From Kribbella aluminosa (GTDB taxonomy: Bacteria > Actinomycetota > Actinomycetes > Propionibacteriales > Kribbellaceae): a stretch of DNA of 64,000 bases. The stretch covers positions 3,720,001-3,784,000 of the forward strand of contig NZ_JAGINT010000001.1 of assembly GCF_017876295.1 (NCBI RefSeq), given 5' to 3'. The notes beneath the pieces were generated by a model, which had not been told where the DNA came from, did not search any database, and was given only the letters and a program-made list of their open reading frames with translations. Shown here in pieces: positions 46,022-54,004 of this stretch (within the stretch, counting starts at the first letter, position 1; the number at the start of each line of letters is the position of its first letter). The translations under genes and the position numbers were made by a program.

Positions 46022-46675
46022 CTACGACTGCCGCTGCTTGTTCGCGTGTTCGACCGCGAAAACGGCGGCCTCGGTGCGGCGATCGAGGTTGAGTTTGCGC
46101 AGCAGTGAGGAGACATAGTTCTTGACCGTCTTCTCAGCCAGGTACAGGGACTGGGCGATCTGACGGTTCGTCTTACCTTCGGCGATCTCCGCGAGGATCC
46201 GGCGCTCCTGTTCGGTCAGGGCGGCGTACCTCGGATCCTCCTCCGCGACCGGGTGGCGCAGCCGTTCCAGCACCTTCATGGTCATCGCCGGGTCCAGGAG
46301 CGAGTCGCCGGCGGCGAGACGTCGTACCGCCTCGATCAAGGCGTCACCGTGGATCTGCTTCAGCAGGTAGCCCGCTGCGCCGGCCATGATCGCCGTGAAC
46401 AGCGCCTGGTCGTCGGAGTACGACGTGAGCATCAGGCAGGCCGGCGGAGTGTCCATCAACGACCGGATCTCACGGCAGACGGTGATGCCGTCACCGTCAG
46501 GGAGCCGAACGTCCAGCAGAGCGACATCGGGACGAACCGCTGGGATCCGCGCGATCGCCTCCGCGGCCGTCGAGGCGTCACCGACGACCTCGATGTCCGG
46601 CTCCGCGTCCAGCAGTTGATGCAGACCCAGCCGGACCACCTCATGGTCGTCCAGCAGAAACACCCTGATCGTCAT
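46022..46675 (-). CDS. NarL-family response regulator of the DosR/DevR type
   Basis: 217 residues; ATG 46675 follows AAGGAG. The receiver has D9-D10, phospho-acceptor D55 in LLDVRLPDGDG, and K near 105 (YLLKQIHG). The linker is followed by a LuxR-type helix-turn-helix: LTEQERRILAEIAEGKTNRQIAQSLYLAEKTVKNYVSSLLRKL. The last part (AEKTVKNYVS) matches DosR recognition helices closely from memory. It should bind the GGGACC boxes in this island and be phosphorylated by the kinase at 31497. Confidence 0.93.
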   Translation of the reverse strand: MTIRVFLLDDHEVVRLGLHQLLDAEPDIEVVGDASTAAEAIARIPAVRPDVALLDVRLPDGDGITVCREIRSLMDTPPACLMLTSYSDDQALFTAIMAGAAGYLLKQIHGDALIEAVRRLAAGDSLLDPAMTMKVLERLRHPVAEEDPRYAALTEQERRILAEIAEGKTNRQIAQSLYLAEKTVKNYVSSLLRKLNLDRRTEAAVFAVEHANKQRQS

Positions 46676-46780
46676 CACCGTCTCCTTCGCCATCACCCAC
46701 CGTACGTGGTCCAGCACGCCGTACACGAGCATCTCGTCCTCCGCACGGAGCGCACCAGAGGCAACGGTCCCGTCCGCGCC

Positions 46781-46795
46781 GGGACCTTCGGCGAG
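46781..46795. promoter_or_regulatory. DosR-like box upstream of the response-regulator gene
   Basis: GGGACCTTCGGCGAG, 106 bp before the regulator ATG, immediately past the stop of the Usp gene. Suggests autoregulation. Confidence 0.5.
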
Positions 46796-47710
46796 TCAGC
46801 TCGTCGGTACGACGTGGTCGCCGCACTGCTGGAGCTCGTGCTCGACCGTGGGCCGGTGATGCGGCACGATCGCGACCGGGCACGTCATCGCGGCCACCGA
46901 GCGGCGCGCCACCGGATCGATGGGCAACGGACTACCGTGCGAACCGACGACGACCAGGCCGACGTCGCCACTTTCCTGCACCAGCGCGGCGGCCGGCTGA
47001 CGGCTGCTCAGGAAGCGCGTCACTCTCACCTCCGGGAACCGGCTCGCCCACGGGGCAAGCGTCTCCGACAGGAGATGATCTGCCCGGCTGATCCACGTGT
47101 GTTCCGGGTCGTCGTCGTTCCAGGCGTGCTCCGCGGGCAGGCCGGCGTGCACGACGACCAGCTCCGCCTCTCGGCCGGCCGCCGTACCGAAGGCGAACTC
47201 GAGCGCCTCCGACGACAGCGCCGTACCATCGATGCCGACGGCAACCTTGCGGTCCTGCAGCGACGGCTTCCACGACGCCGGTACGACGACAACCGGACAG
47301 CCGGCCCGACTCGCCAGCGTCAGGTTCGTGTGCGTGTTCAGTAGCTGCTGTGGACCACGACCACGCGATCTGCCGACGATCAGCATCCGCGCGTTCCGCG
47401 CCGCGTGCGCGAGCACCCGCGTGCGCGATCCCTCACCGGCAACCGCAGCCAGCTGCAGCGCGTAGCCATCCCGGTGCCTGACATGCGCGGCAGCCGCCCG
47501 CAACGTGGCATCCGCGAGCTCGGCCGGCGGCTTCGGCGTATATCCCAGCGTCATCGGGGAGAACGAACTGTGCGCCGAGTACGGCGCAACCAGCACCAGC
47601 TCGGCGCCACGTCGCAACGCCTCCGCGGCCGCATAGTCAACCACCCGCAGATTCTCCGCACGTCCATCGACCTCGACCACCACTGGTCCGGTCCGGGTCC
47701 ATGTGCTCAT
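46796..47710 (-). CDS. Tandem universal stress protein
   Basis: 304 residues from ATG 47710. Two UspA folds: residues 1-148 (VVVEVDGRAENLRVVDYAAAEALRRGAELVLV, MLIVGRSRGRGPQQLLNTHTNLTLASRAGCPVVVVP) and 155-300 (VAVGIDGTALSSEALEFAFGTAAGREAELVVVHAG, LVVVGSHGSPLPIDPVARRSVAAMTCPVAIVPH). The first GxxG-type ATP loop is altered, the second is partly kept. Tandem Usp proteins are typical DosR targets. Confidence 0.92.
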   Translation of the reverse strand: MSTWTRTGPVVVEVDGRAENLRVVDYAAAEALRRGAELVLVAPYSAHSSFSPMTLGYTPKPPAELADATLRAAAAHVRHRDGYALQLAAVAGEGSRTRVLAHAARNARMLIVGRSRGRGPQQLLNTHTNLTLASRAGCPVVVVPASWKPSLQDRKVAVGIDGTALSSEALEFAFGTAAGREAELVVVHAGLPAEHAWNDDDPEHTWISRADHLLSETLAPWASRFPEVRVTRFLSSRQPAAALVQESGDVGLVVVGSHGSPLPIDPVARRSVAAMTCPVAIVPHHRPTVEHELQQCGDHVVPTS

Positions 47711-47793
47711 CTGTTTCCGCCCTTCTCTCACTTCCAGCGTCTCGCCACTCGGGCGGGAGATGCAGAGGCGCGGAGCCCGTCCCGGCGCCGCAG

Positions 47794-47823
47794 GGGACCC
47801 TCATCCGGAGGGACCTTCGTCCT
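47794..47823. promoter_or_regulatory. Tandem DosR-like boxes upstream of the Usp gene
   Basis: GGGACCCTCATCCG (47794-47807) and GGGACCTTCGTCCT (47810-47823), 84-113 bp before the Usp ATG. The second is the best palindrome of the set (GGGAC..GTCCT). Confidence 0.55.
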
Positions 47824-47989
47824 GCAGAGTCGCGTCCGTCGGCTCACCGAGACCTGAGACACGAACTCGTGGGCCGCCGACCGGCGCCCTCGGCGAGCCG
47901 AGGGCGCGATATCACGGTGTGCGCGTCCGAGCGCGAGCACGACGGAAGCCGCCGACCCTGCGACGGGTCGGCGGTTCGGGGTGCCTGGA

Positions 47990-48574
47990 TCAGGCGGTGC
48001 GGGGCACCGCGCTCATCAGTTTCGGCATCACCTCGGCGTCGACGGGGACCCGGCGCAGGTGGGCGTAGCCGAGCAGCGACAAGATCAGCAGCACTCCGGC
48101 GCCCGCGAACACGGAGATGGCGGCAAACAGGGCGATCTGGCCCATCTTCCCGAAGGCGTAGGCGTTGAGCAGCAGGCCGCGCAGCGTCTCACCGCGGAAC
48201 ACCGTCTGCACCTGGCCGGCCAGCTTGGAGTCGTTCGGGTTCGCCAGCGACTCCGCGGACAGTTGCGAGTACGTCTTGCCGCCGGCCATCTCGTTGATGT
48301 GAACGGCGATGAAGTGGTTGGCGTACACCTCGGCCTGGGCGCCGGTCACCAGTTGCAGGCCGGCGTACTTGAACAGGTACGGCTTGACCGCCGGGTCGTT
48401 GAGTGAGTCGCTTCCTGCCTTGGGGAAGAAGATCTGCTGTGCGGCGAGCTGACTGTGGACCTGGTTGTCGACGAAGTTGTGGGCCCATAGCAACAGACCG
48501 CCGGCCGCGACCAGGACGATCGCGAGAACGAACCCGGCAGAGGTGAGCAGCGCATCGAACGTCTTGCGGCGCAT
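47990..48574 (-). CDS. Two-helix membrane protein of the dormancy-like island
   Basis: 194 residues from ATG 48574, after AAGGAA. Helices at about 10-32 and 143-170 bracket an extracytoplasmic domain that contains QIFFPKAGSDSLNDPAVKPYLFKYAGLQLVTGAQAEVYANHFIAVHINEMAGGKTYSQLS. No cysteine pair or enzyme motif. Conserved hypothetical membrane proteins of this build accompany Usp and phosphoketolase genes in other actinobacteria. Function unknown. Confidence 0.78.
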   Translation of the reverse strand: MRRKTFDALLTSAGFVLAIVLVAAGGLLLWAHNFVDNQVHSQLAAQQIFFPKAGSDSLNDPAVKPYLFKYAGLQLVTGAQAEVYANHFIAVHINEMAGGKTYSQLSAESLANPNDSKLAGQVQTVFRGETLRGLLLNAYAFGKMGQIALFAAISVFAGAGVLLILSLLGYAHLRRVPVDAEVMPKLMSAVPRTA

Positions 48575-48652
48575 GATTCAGTTCCTTTCAAGCCGCGACG
48601 TGCGGCGACAGAGTATCGACTGATATTGCTTCGAGTCTTCACGCCGGCCACC

Positions 48653-48681
48653 ATCAGGGCTACCTACCGAACGGCCCTGAT
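48653..48681. promoter_or_regulatory. Inverted repeat containing a variant DosR-like box
   Basis: ATCAGGGC (48653-48660) and GCCCTGAT (48674-48681) are exact complements. On the minus strand, GGGCCGTTCGG (48677-48667) matches GGGACCTTCGG at 9 of 11 positions, about 95 bp before the ATG at 48574, the spacing seen at the other boxes. Confidence 0.4.
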
Positions 48682-48864
48682 CCGCAGGCCTATGGACCCG
48701 AAGTCGTCCCGTCGGCCACCGCAATAGGCCTCGGCAAACGCGGCTGCTCGGTGGACATCGTGCAACAGACGGTGGACTCTGGCCTTGTAGCGTCCGCCCT
48801 GGTGGTCGTCGATGGCCGCAGTCAGCCAGGTCGGTTTGATTCCGTCGAACAACAGAGGTGGGTC

Positions 48865-49023
48865 ATGCTTGTATTCCTGATCGTTCTCCTGGTCCTTTGG
48901 CTCGTCCTGACGATCGTCGGATTCGCCATCAAGGGCCTGATCTGGCTGGCGATCATCGGGATCGTGCTTTTCCTGGGCACCAGCGCGGTCGGGTATGTCC
49001 GCCGTAAGGCAGCCAAAAGTTGA
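48865..49023 (+). CDS. Small hydrophobic membrane protein
   Basis: 52 residues. ATG 48865 follows GAGGTGG. MLVFLIVLLVLWLVLTIVGF and KGLIWLAIIGIVLFLGTSAV form two membrane helices, ending with a basic tail VRRKAAKS. Such two-helix mini-proteins are common in actinobacterial stress regulons. No function can be assigned. Confidence 0.65.
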   Translation: MLVFLIVLLVLWLVLTIVGFAIKGLIWLAIIGIVLFLGTSAVGYVRRKAAKS

Positions 49024-49044
49024 CGGGCGACGACTCTCAACCTG

Positions 49045-49370
49045 ACCTACCTACCCCGGCATCGACTCCCTCCACCTGCCGCCCGAAGCCGCCGTCTCCT
49101 GGAAACGACGGCTGAAGATCCTGCGGACCAAAGTCGGCACCGCGAAGGGGAGCGGAAGAACTATCCGTGCGTGCTGCTGCAGATCCGGGCCTTCTATCTC
49201 GCCACCAGTACGTCACGCAGTTGACTGAGGATGGAGTTGACCTTCCCTTCATCCAGCAGCAAGTCGGCCACGAGTGCGACAGCTCCACCGCCGTCTACAC
49301 CCACGTCAGCGACGACTTCATGAGCACTGCCCTGCGCGAGGTACTTGCCTCGTCGTTCGCCGGGGACTGA
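49045..49370 (+). pseudogene. Tyrosine recombinase (phage-type integrase) remnant
   Basis: Pieces of one recombinase in different frames: YPGIDSLHLPPEAAVSWKRRL (about 49052), RKNYPCVLLQIRAFYLA (about 49145), then HQYVTQLTEDGVDLPFIQQQVGHECDSSTAVYTHVSDDF with the C-terminal catalytic H and Y (about 49205-49320) and STALREVL. Hundreds of codons between the second and third pieces are missing and two frameshifts are needed, so it is dead. Confidence 0.8.
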
Positions 49371-49570
49371 TGAGAGGGACCCGATCCACTATCAGTGGCA
49401 CCTGCGCAGGAGCATGGCGGACCGCGGGATGTTCTCCACCACCGATCTGATCCACCCGCTGGAGGTGCGCGGCGTCACCTTTGTCCTCGAGTCACGTCTA
49501 CCGGCTCGTCGTGGATCGGCCCGAGCGGCTCAGCTTGAAGGTCCTGGACACCTTCGAAGGCACCCAACAA
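49371..49570 (+). pseudogene. Remnant of the recombinase-linked HTH protein
   Basis: Directly after the recombinase end: RDPIHYQWHLRRSMADRGMFSTTDLIHPLEVRGVT, then in another frame SSSHVYRLVVDRPERLSLKVLDTFEG. Together these match the small XRE-type protein (YQWHLRxxMAxRGMFxTTDL...YRLVxxxPERLSLxVL) that follows such recombinases. A frameshift near 49480 separates the halves. Beyond 49570 up to 49828 I see nothing. Confidence 0.7.
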
Positions 49571-49828
49571 ATCCAGCACCTGATGGTGGCTCGCTCCGGA
49601 ATCTTCGCCGCGAAATCCCGGGACGTCGTCGAGTCTTCGGGCGAAACGCGGCGGTACCCGAGGTCCGAGGCATCCTCTGGCAGAACCAGCACCTATCTGA
49701 ACCGGCCACGTTTCCGCCCGCACGGCGGCGCGACCGGTTCGCCAGCTCAACGAGGCGTCACCCCAAAGCGGTTAGGCACGTGGGAATCCTGACAACATCC
49801 CGAGCGGCCCCTTGTGCCCCGGGCACGA

Positions 49829-50277
49829 TTATGCGGGGGAGGCCCCGACCGCGGCCGGTGCGAGGTCGGTGAAGAGGGCGAGCTCGGCATGGTCGAGGGC
49901 GCGGCGGACTGCTCCGACGACGACGGCGCGGCCGCCCAGCGAGGATGCGAGGACCTGGGGCACCTAGAGGGCGTCGTCGTCGATCAGGATCGAGAGCTGC
50001 CGTTCCAGCCGCGGCACCAGAAGGTCGCCCGCGTCGGCGACGCCGCCGCCGATGACGATCATTTCCGGGTTGAGCACCGTGCCGAGCAGCGCCAGGACCG
50101 GGGCTATGCGTACGACGACGCGGTCGACCACTTCCAAGGCGACCTCATCCCCACTCTGCGCCGCAGCGAACACGGTCTCCGAGGTGACCGCCGCGGGGTC
50201 ACCGCCGACGGCCTTGTACAACGCGGAGCGACCGGTCCTGGACCGTGAACCGCAGGCCGCCGCGACGATCTCGATCC
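49829..50277 (-). pseudogene. ROK-family kinase/regulator, C-terminal remnant with in-frame stop
   Basis: Minus-strand translation gives LNWIEIVAAACGSRSRTGRSALYKAVGG, VVDRVVVRIAPVLALLGTVLNPEMIVIGGGVADAGDLLVPRLERQL, a TAG at 49966-49964, then VPQVLASSLGGRAVVVGAVRRALDHAELALF to the end. NPEMIVIGGGVA is the ROK C-terminal ATP-site motif. The N-terminal two thirds are absent; the junction at about 50277 abuts a recombinase fragment. Confidence 0.75.
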
Positions 50278-50278
50278 A

Positions 50279-50578
50279 GTTGAGTTGCGGGCGCAATACA
50301 ACGCGGCCGCCGCGGAGGAACACGCAGCCGAGACGGCGCTCGCGGCAGCGCCGAGTGAGAAGGGTCTGACCCTTGAAGAACTTGACGCGTACGTCGACCA
50401 GCTCGGCGACGTCGCACAGGCTTTGGACTCGGCCGAGCCGAACGAGCTCAGCGAGCTCTACTCGTCACTTCGGCTGTCGCTGACGAATCACCACACCGGC
50501 CAGATAGTCGATGTGGAGGTCGATCCGTTGGCCGATCGTGTGGTTAAGTCTCGTGTCCGAGGAGGAACAGGCACCTTA
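50279..50578 (+). pseudogene. Serine recombinase C-terminal remnant
   Basis: AQYNAAAAEEHAAETALAAAPSEKGLTLEELDAYVDQLGDVAQALDSAEPNELSELYSSLRLSL, then IVDVEVDPLADRVVKSRVRGGT, the coiled-coil and tail region of large serine recombinases. The catalytic and zinc domains are missing; its left end is fused to the ROK remnant. The tail contains copy 2 of the 34-bp repeat. Confidence 0.65.
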
Positions 50579-50586
50579 ACTACACG
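50553..50586 (+). repeat. 34-bp repeat, copy 2 (recombinase tail)
   Basis: 31 of 34 bases match 29602-29635. Here the sequence codes SRVRGGTGTLTT of the recombinase remnant. Both copies lie close to PIG-L sequences, on opposite sides of them. Confidence 0.6.
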
Positions 50587-50611
50587 GCTTGGGTTGGAGA
50601 CGGATACTGTC

Positions 50612-50919
50612 AGCGGAGGTCCCGGCGCAGATGGAGGCCGTAGGTCAGCATCCCGTCTGGATGTTCGAGGACGGTCAGGTCATTGACGCCTACGACGGCG
50701 CAGGCGGCCTGCTGCTCAGCGACGCGCAGGCGAGCCGTCTCCTCGGGACGGTTCGGCATCCCGGCCTCGCCACGGGTGAGCAGGAGACAACCCGACCTCG
50801 ATGCCGCGGGCGGTCCAGCGAGCGACCGCCGCGGACGCGCCGTACTCCATGTCGTCAGGGTGCGCGACGACGTACAGCACCCGTTGGAAGGATTCCTCGG
50901 GGAGGGCAGGCAGTGTCAT
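50612..50919 (-). pseudogene. Truncated, frameshifted copy of the PIG-L deacetylase
   Basis: From ATG 50919: [21 protein letters not shown] and [22 protein letters not shown], then a frameshift near 50790, then [34 protein letters not shown] and LTVLEHPDGMLTYGLHLRRD before a stop near 50612. It closely matches the first hundred residues of the intact gene at 28647-29405; the distal zinc ligand and the rest are gone. Confidence 0.85.
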
Positions 50920-51025
50920 GCGGGCCACCTTCCCACGCCGCGAGTTGCGGTCCGCCGAACTTGCTCTGCGAGTAGAGTTTCGAATCGTGCCCGCCGTTCG
51001 CCCACGCCGCTCCCGGCCGCCCGAT

Positions 51026-51460
51026 ATGACAGTGCCTGTTGGCGCGCGATCGGTGTTCACCGACGGTGCGTGCTCCGGCAACCCCGGGCCTGGAGGATGG
51101 GCGTGGGCGTTGTCGAAAACGGAGTACGCCGCTGGTCACGAGGCTGTCTCGACGAATCAGCGGATGGAGATCCGGGCTGCGCTAGAGGCGGTCCGCGCGA
51201 ACGACTGTCCGTTGCTGGTGGTCTCGGATTCGACGTACGTCGTCAACTGCTTCCGCGACCGGTGGCACGCGGGCTGGCTCGAACGGGGCTGGCTCACGTC
51301 GGCGAAGAAGCCGGTGGCCAACAGGGATCTCTGGGAGCCGTTGGTGGCGTTGGTGATCGAGCGCGGGGACGTCGCTTTCCAGTGGGTGAAGGGTCATTCC
51401 GGTCATGAGATGAACGACTTCGTGGACGGACTGGCCGTCGCTGCCTGCTCGACCCCGTAG
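51026..51460 (+). CDS. rnhA: Ribonuclease HI
   Basis: 144 residues from ATG 51026; in-frame upstream starts lack support. The four active-site acids are D13 ([17 protein letters not shown]), E48 (MEIRAALEA), D68 (SDSTYVV) and D134 (DFVDGLA), with H124 in the flexible KGHSGH loop. Removes RNA from RNA-DNA hybrids. The only clearly intact gene within the fragment-rich region 49-52.9 kb. Confidence 0.9.
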   Translation: MTVPVGARSVFTDGACSGNPGPGGWAWALSKTEYAAGHEAVSTNQRMEIRAALEAVRANDCPLLVVSDSTYVVNCFRDRWHAGWLERGWLTSAKKPVANRDLWEPLVALVIERGDVAFQWVKGHSGHEMNDFVDGLAVAACSTP

Positions 51461-51612
51461 CGCCTTGACGAGGTCGATCAGCCCGTCTTGAACAGGTTTC
51501 AAGCCGGAGGTACTCCTACAGTTGGCGCAGATTGATGATGACCTCGTGATGAACGCCGGCCGTGACGGTGGTCGCCTTCAGATCCAGGGCCTGTCTTCGC
51601 GCAGGCTGAGGC

Positions 51613-51942
51613 TTGCTGCGCCTGGAGAAGGCGCTCAACGACCTGGACGTCGCAGCGTCAGCTGCATCGCCGCCGGTGTGGACTGCCATCGCTGCGGAGC
51701 TGCAGGTGGAGGTGCGGGATCTACGTCATGGGCTGGCGCTGTTCTCCGAAGGTGTGGAGCCGCCTGAGGACGGGATACGCCGAGTGTGGGACGACGACGC
51801 GCCGTTCGTGACCTCTGAGGAGGCACTGAGCGATCACACCCGTCACCACCTGGACGAGCAAGAAGACGAAGCGAGCGCCGTCAAGCTCTGCCGAGGAGTC
51901 GCAGATCTGCAGATGCTGTACGACGTGCTCGGTTCCAGATGA
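51613..51942 (+). CDS. Hypothetical protein
   Basis: 109 residues from TTG 51613 (LRLEKALNDLDVAASAASPPVWTAIAAELQVEVRDLRHGL, then an acidic C-terminal half). Helical, soluble, no family recognised. Coding bias also appears upstream in another frame (AQIDDDLVMNAGRDGGRLQI from about 51525), which suggests that a frameshift has cut off its N terminus. Confidence 0.45.
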   Translation: MLRLEKALNDLDVAASAASPPVWTAIAAELQVEVRDLRHGLALFSEGVEPPEDGIRRVWDDDAPFVTSEEALSDHTRHHLDEQEDEASAVKLCRGVADLQMLYDVLGSR

Positions 51943-51985
51943 AGGCTCACCGCAGGATGCGTGGAGCGTCGGCATCTCCCGCTGG

Positions 51986-52198
51986 GTGCCTGATGACCCT
52001 GACGAGGAGTACGGCGCAGCCTCCGGCGACGCAATCCTCGAGTGTCGGCGGCCGACCTCCCCTCACCTCGAGGAACTGGTGAACTTGCTGAACCTGAGCG
52101 ATGGAGACAACGCTCAGCTGGCAGCCTGGGCGGCGACGCCGGTCGGAGAACCGCTCGCCGGCACCACTTTCGTCGTGACTGCCCGCTACACCGACTGA
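51986..52198 (+). CDS. Small hypothetical protein, possibly a fragment
   Basis: 70 residues from GTG 51986: PDDPDEEYGAASGDAILEC, LEELVNLLNLSDGDNAQLAAWAATPVGEP. Acidic. Sensible coding continues upstream of the start in the same frame (SPQDAWSVGISRW) without a start codon, so the present start may be secondary. No family recognised. Confidence 0.35.
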   Translation: MPDDPDEEYGAASGDAILECRRPTSPHLEELVNLLNLSDGDNAQLAAWAATPVGEPLAGTTFVVTARYTD

Positions 52199-52344
52199 GC
52201 ACCTACGTACCGAAACGCCTTGGAGAGATGGGGCGCGTCGTACCGGCGTCGCCGAGGACGAGCTCGCCCGCGCTGTGACCGACCTCTCCGAGCCGGGACA
52301 GCCCGGTCCTGCGCGTACCACGTGACGTCCGCAGTCATCTCGAC

Positions 52345-52830
52345 CTACCAGTGCTGCTCGTCGACGACAAATCTTCAGCGGTCGCGATGCGCTCGAACAG
52401 GCCGACGGTGTGCTGGTTCATCCAGCGGGTGTTGGAGTACAGGAACGTGTTGGAAGTCGGCCAGCAGCCGCTGGTCGTCGTAGGAGTGCCAGACCACGTC
52501 GTACCCGTTGTAGGTGCCGGGGGTGTTGTCGGGCAGCGGCTTGGTGGACCGGATGATCTCGGCGGACATCAGGAACTGGTACGGCGGGTGGCCGGTGTGG
52601 ACGTGTGCGTCCGCGAAGTACGCGTACGCCGTGGGGTCCTTGCGGCTCCAGGTCCGCGGGGCCTGTAGGGCGTTGCGCCGACAGACCTCGTCGCCGGTGA
52701 TGGTCCACATCAGTGCCTGGGTCGGGGCGCCGTGCGAGTCGTTGGTCTCCCGTAGCGCAGGCCGACCTGGTTGAAGCGGTTGTCCAACGACTGATAGCGG
52801 TTCGGCGGTCGGCGCCGCGAGTTGTCTCAT
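52345..52830 (-). pseudogene. Alginate-lyase-like gene fragment
   Basis: ALMWTITGDEVCRRNALQAPRTWSRKDPTAYAYFADAHVHTGHPPYQFLMSAEIIRST and NGYDVVWHSYDDQRLLADF, then after a frameshift near 52450 FLYSNTRWMNQHTVGLFERI. These align with LTGEEVYRKNALDIIRIWEQMDP and YEYFTDAHIHTG in the large protein at 58474-61929, but with different flanks, so it derives from a related gene. Start and end are missing. An AAAACGTT site at about 52852 may be its old operator. Confidence 0.7.
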
Positions 52831-52895
52831 GACGGTTGTCCGTGGTGGATGGAAAACGTTAGGTGCGACGGGCGTGTGGACAGGGCCGGAGCGTC

Positions 52896-53960
52896 TCAGA
52901 CGGCCCGGGGTGGCGGCCCGGCGGAGTCGCGGATGACCACGTGGGTGCCGATGACGGTGTGCTGGCTCAGCGCGTGCTGCTCGCGATGAAGGGCCAGGCG
53001 TACGGCGGTGCGGCCGAGTTCTTCGTGATCCACGTGAACCGTGGTCAGGGTCGGTGTGACGTCGAGCGCGAGCGGTATGTCGTCGTACCCGACCAGGGAA
53101 ACGTCCTCCGGGACCCGCAGACCGGCTTCGCGCAAGGCGACCAGCGCACCGCTGGCCACGACGTCGGTCACGGCGAAGATCGCCGTGAAGGTTCGGCCGC
53201 CGGCGAGCAGGTCGCGGGTGGCCAGGTAGCCGCTCTCGCGGTCGAACGGGATGGTCGCCCGCCGCTGCGGCGCCACCGGGATGTGGTGCGACTCGTGGGC
53301 TCGGACGAACCCGCGGAACCGGCCGTCGATGGTGGTGTAGCCGGGTTCTCCGGCGCCGAGGAAGACGATGTCGCGATGACCCAGCGAGATCAGGTAGCTG
53401 GTCATCGCGAACGCACCGCCCTCGTTGTCGTATTCGACGACGGTGGCGGGTACGTCGGAGCCCAAGGGCGGACGGCCGCACAGCACGAGGCGGGAGCCGG
53501 ACTTGTCCAGCGCACGGGCTGTCTGGATCATCTGCTCGACGTAGGCCTCGTCGTTGGATCCTCCGCCGACCATGACCACCGCCTCGGCCTGCTGCTCGCG
53601 CATCACGTCGATGAGTTCGCGCTCGCGTTGGGGGTCACCGTGGGTGGTGCAGACGAGGCAGAGTCGCCCCTCGGCTGTGGCCTGTCGTTCCACGCCTTGG
53701 CCGACGTACGCGTGCGACGGACCGACCAGGTCGTGAACGATGAACGCCACGGTCTTGGTGTTGCCACCGCCCAGGGCCCTGGCTTGGGCGTTGATGACGA
53801 AGTCGAGTTCCCGGACCGCTTTCATGACTCTGGCCCGGGTGGCGGTCGAGACGGGGTAGTTGCCGGCCAGGACACGTGACACGGTGGTGGGGGAGACGTT
53901 CGCCGCAAGGGCGACGTCCTTGACGGTCGGGCGGTCGCCCGGCCCTGGTTGTCGTGCCAC
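52896..53960 (-). CDS. LacI-family repressor of the alginate-lyase-like locus
   Basis: 354 residues from GTG 53960 (AAGGA upstream). Helix-turn-helix TVKDVALAANVSPTTVSRVLAGNYPVS (about 12-38), hinge NAQARALGG, and a periplasmic-binding-protein-like sensor (VAFIVHDLVGPSHAYVGQGVERQATAEG, AIFAVTDVVASGALVALREAGLRVPEDVSLVGYDDIPL). Its own promoter holds GTGCTGAACGATAGTGCAC (53981-53999), related in core (AACGAT) to the operators at 58273 and 58362. Confidence 0.92.
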   Translation of the reverse strand: MARQPGPGDRPTVKDVALAANVSPTTVSRVLAGNYPVSTATRARVMKAVRELDFVINAQARALGGGNTKTVAFIVHDLVGPSHAYVGQGVERQATAEGRLCLVCTTHGDPQRERELIDVMREQQAEAVVMVGGGSNDEAYVEQMIQTARALDKSGSRLVLCGRPPLGSDVPATVVEYDNEGGAFAMTSYLISLGHRDIVFLGAGEPGYTTIDGRFRGFVRAHESHHIPVAPQRRATIPFDRESGYLATRDLLAGGRTFTAIFAVTDVVASGALVALREAGLRVPEDVSLVGYDDIPLALDVTPTLTTVHVDHEELGRTAVRLALHREQHALSQHTVIGTHVVIRDSAGPPPRAV

Positions 53961-54004
53961 CTTCAGTCCTTTCCGGCGTTGTGCTGAACGATAGTGCACC
54001 GTGG

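Noticed and set aside
46253..47344. Rightward 363-codon frame
   Set aside because: Antisense shadow of the response regulator and Usp genes.
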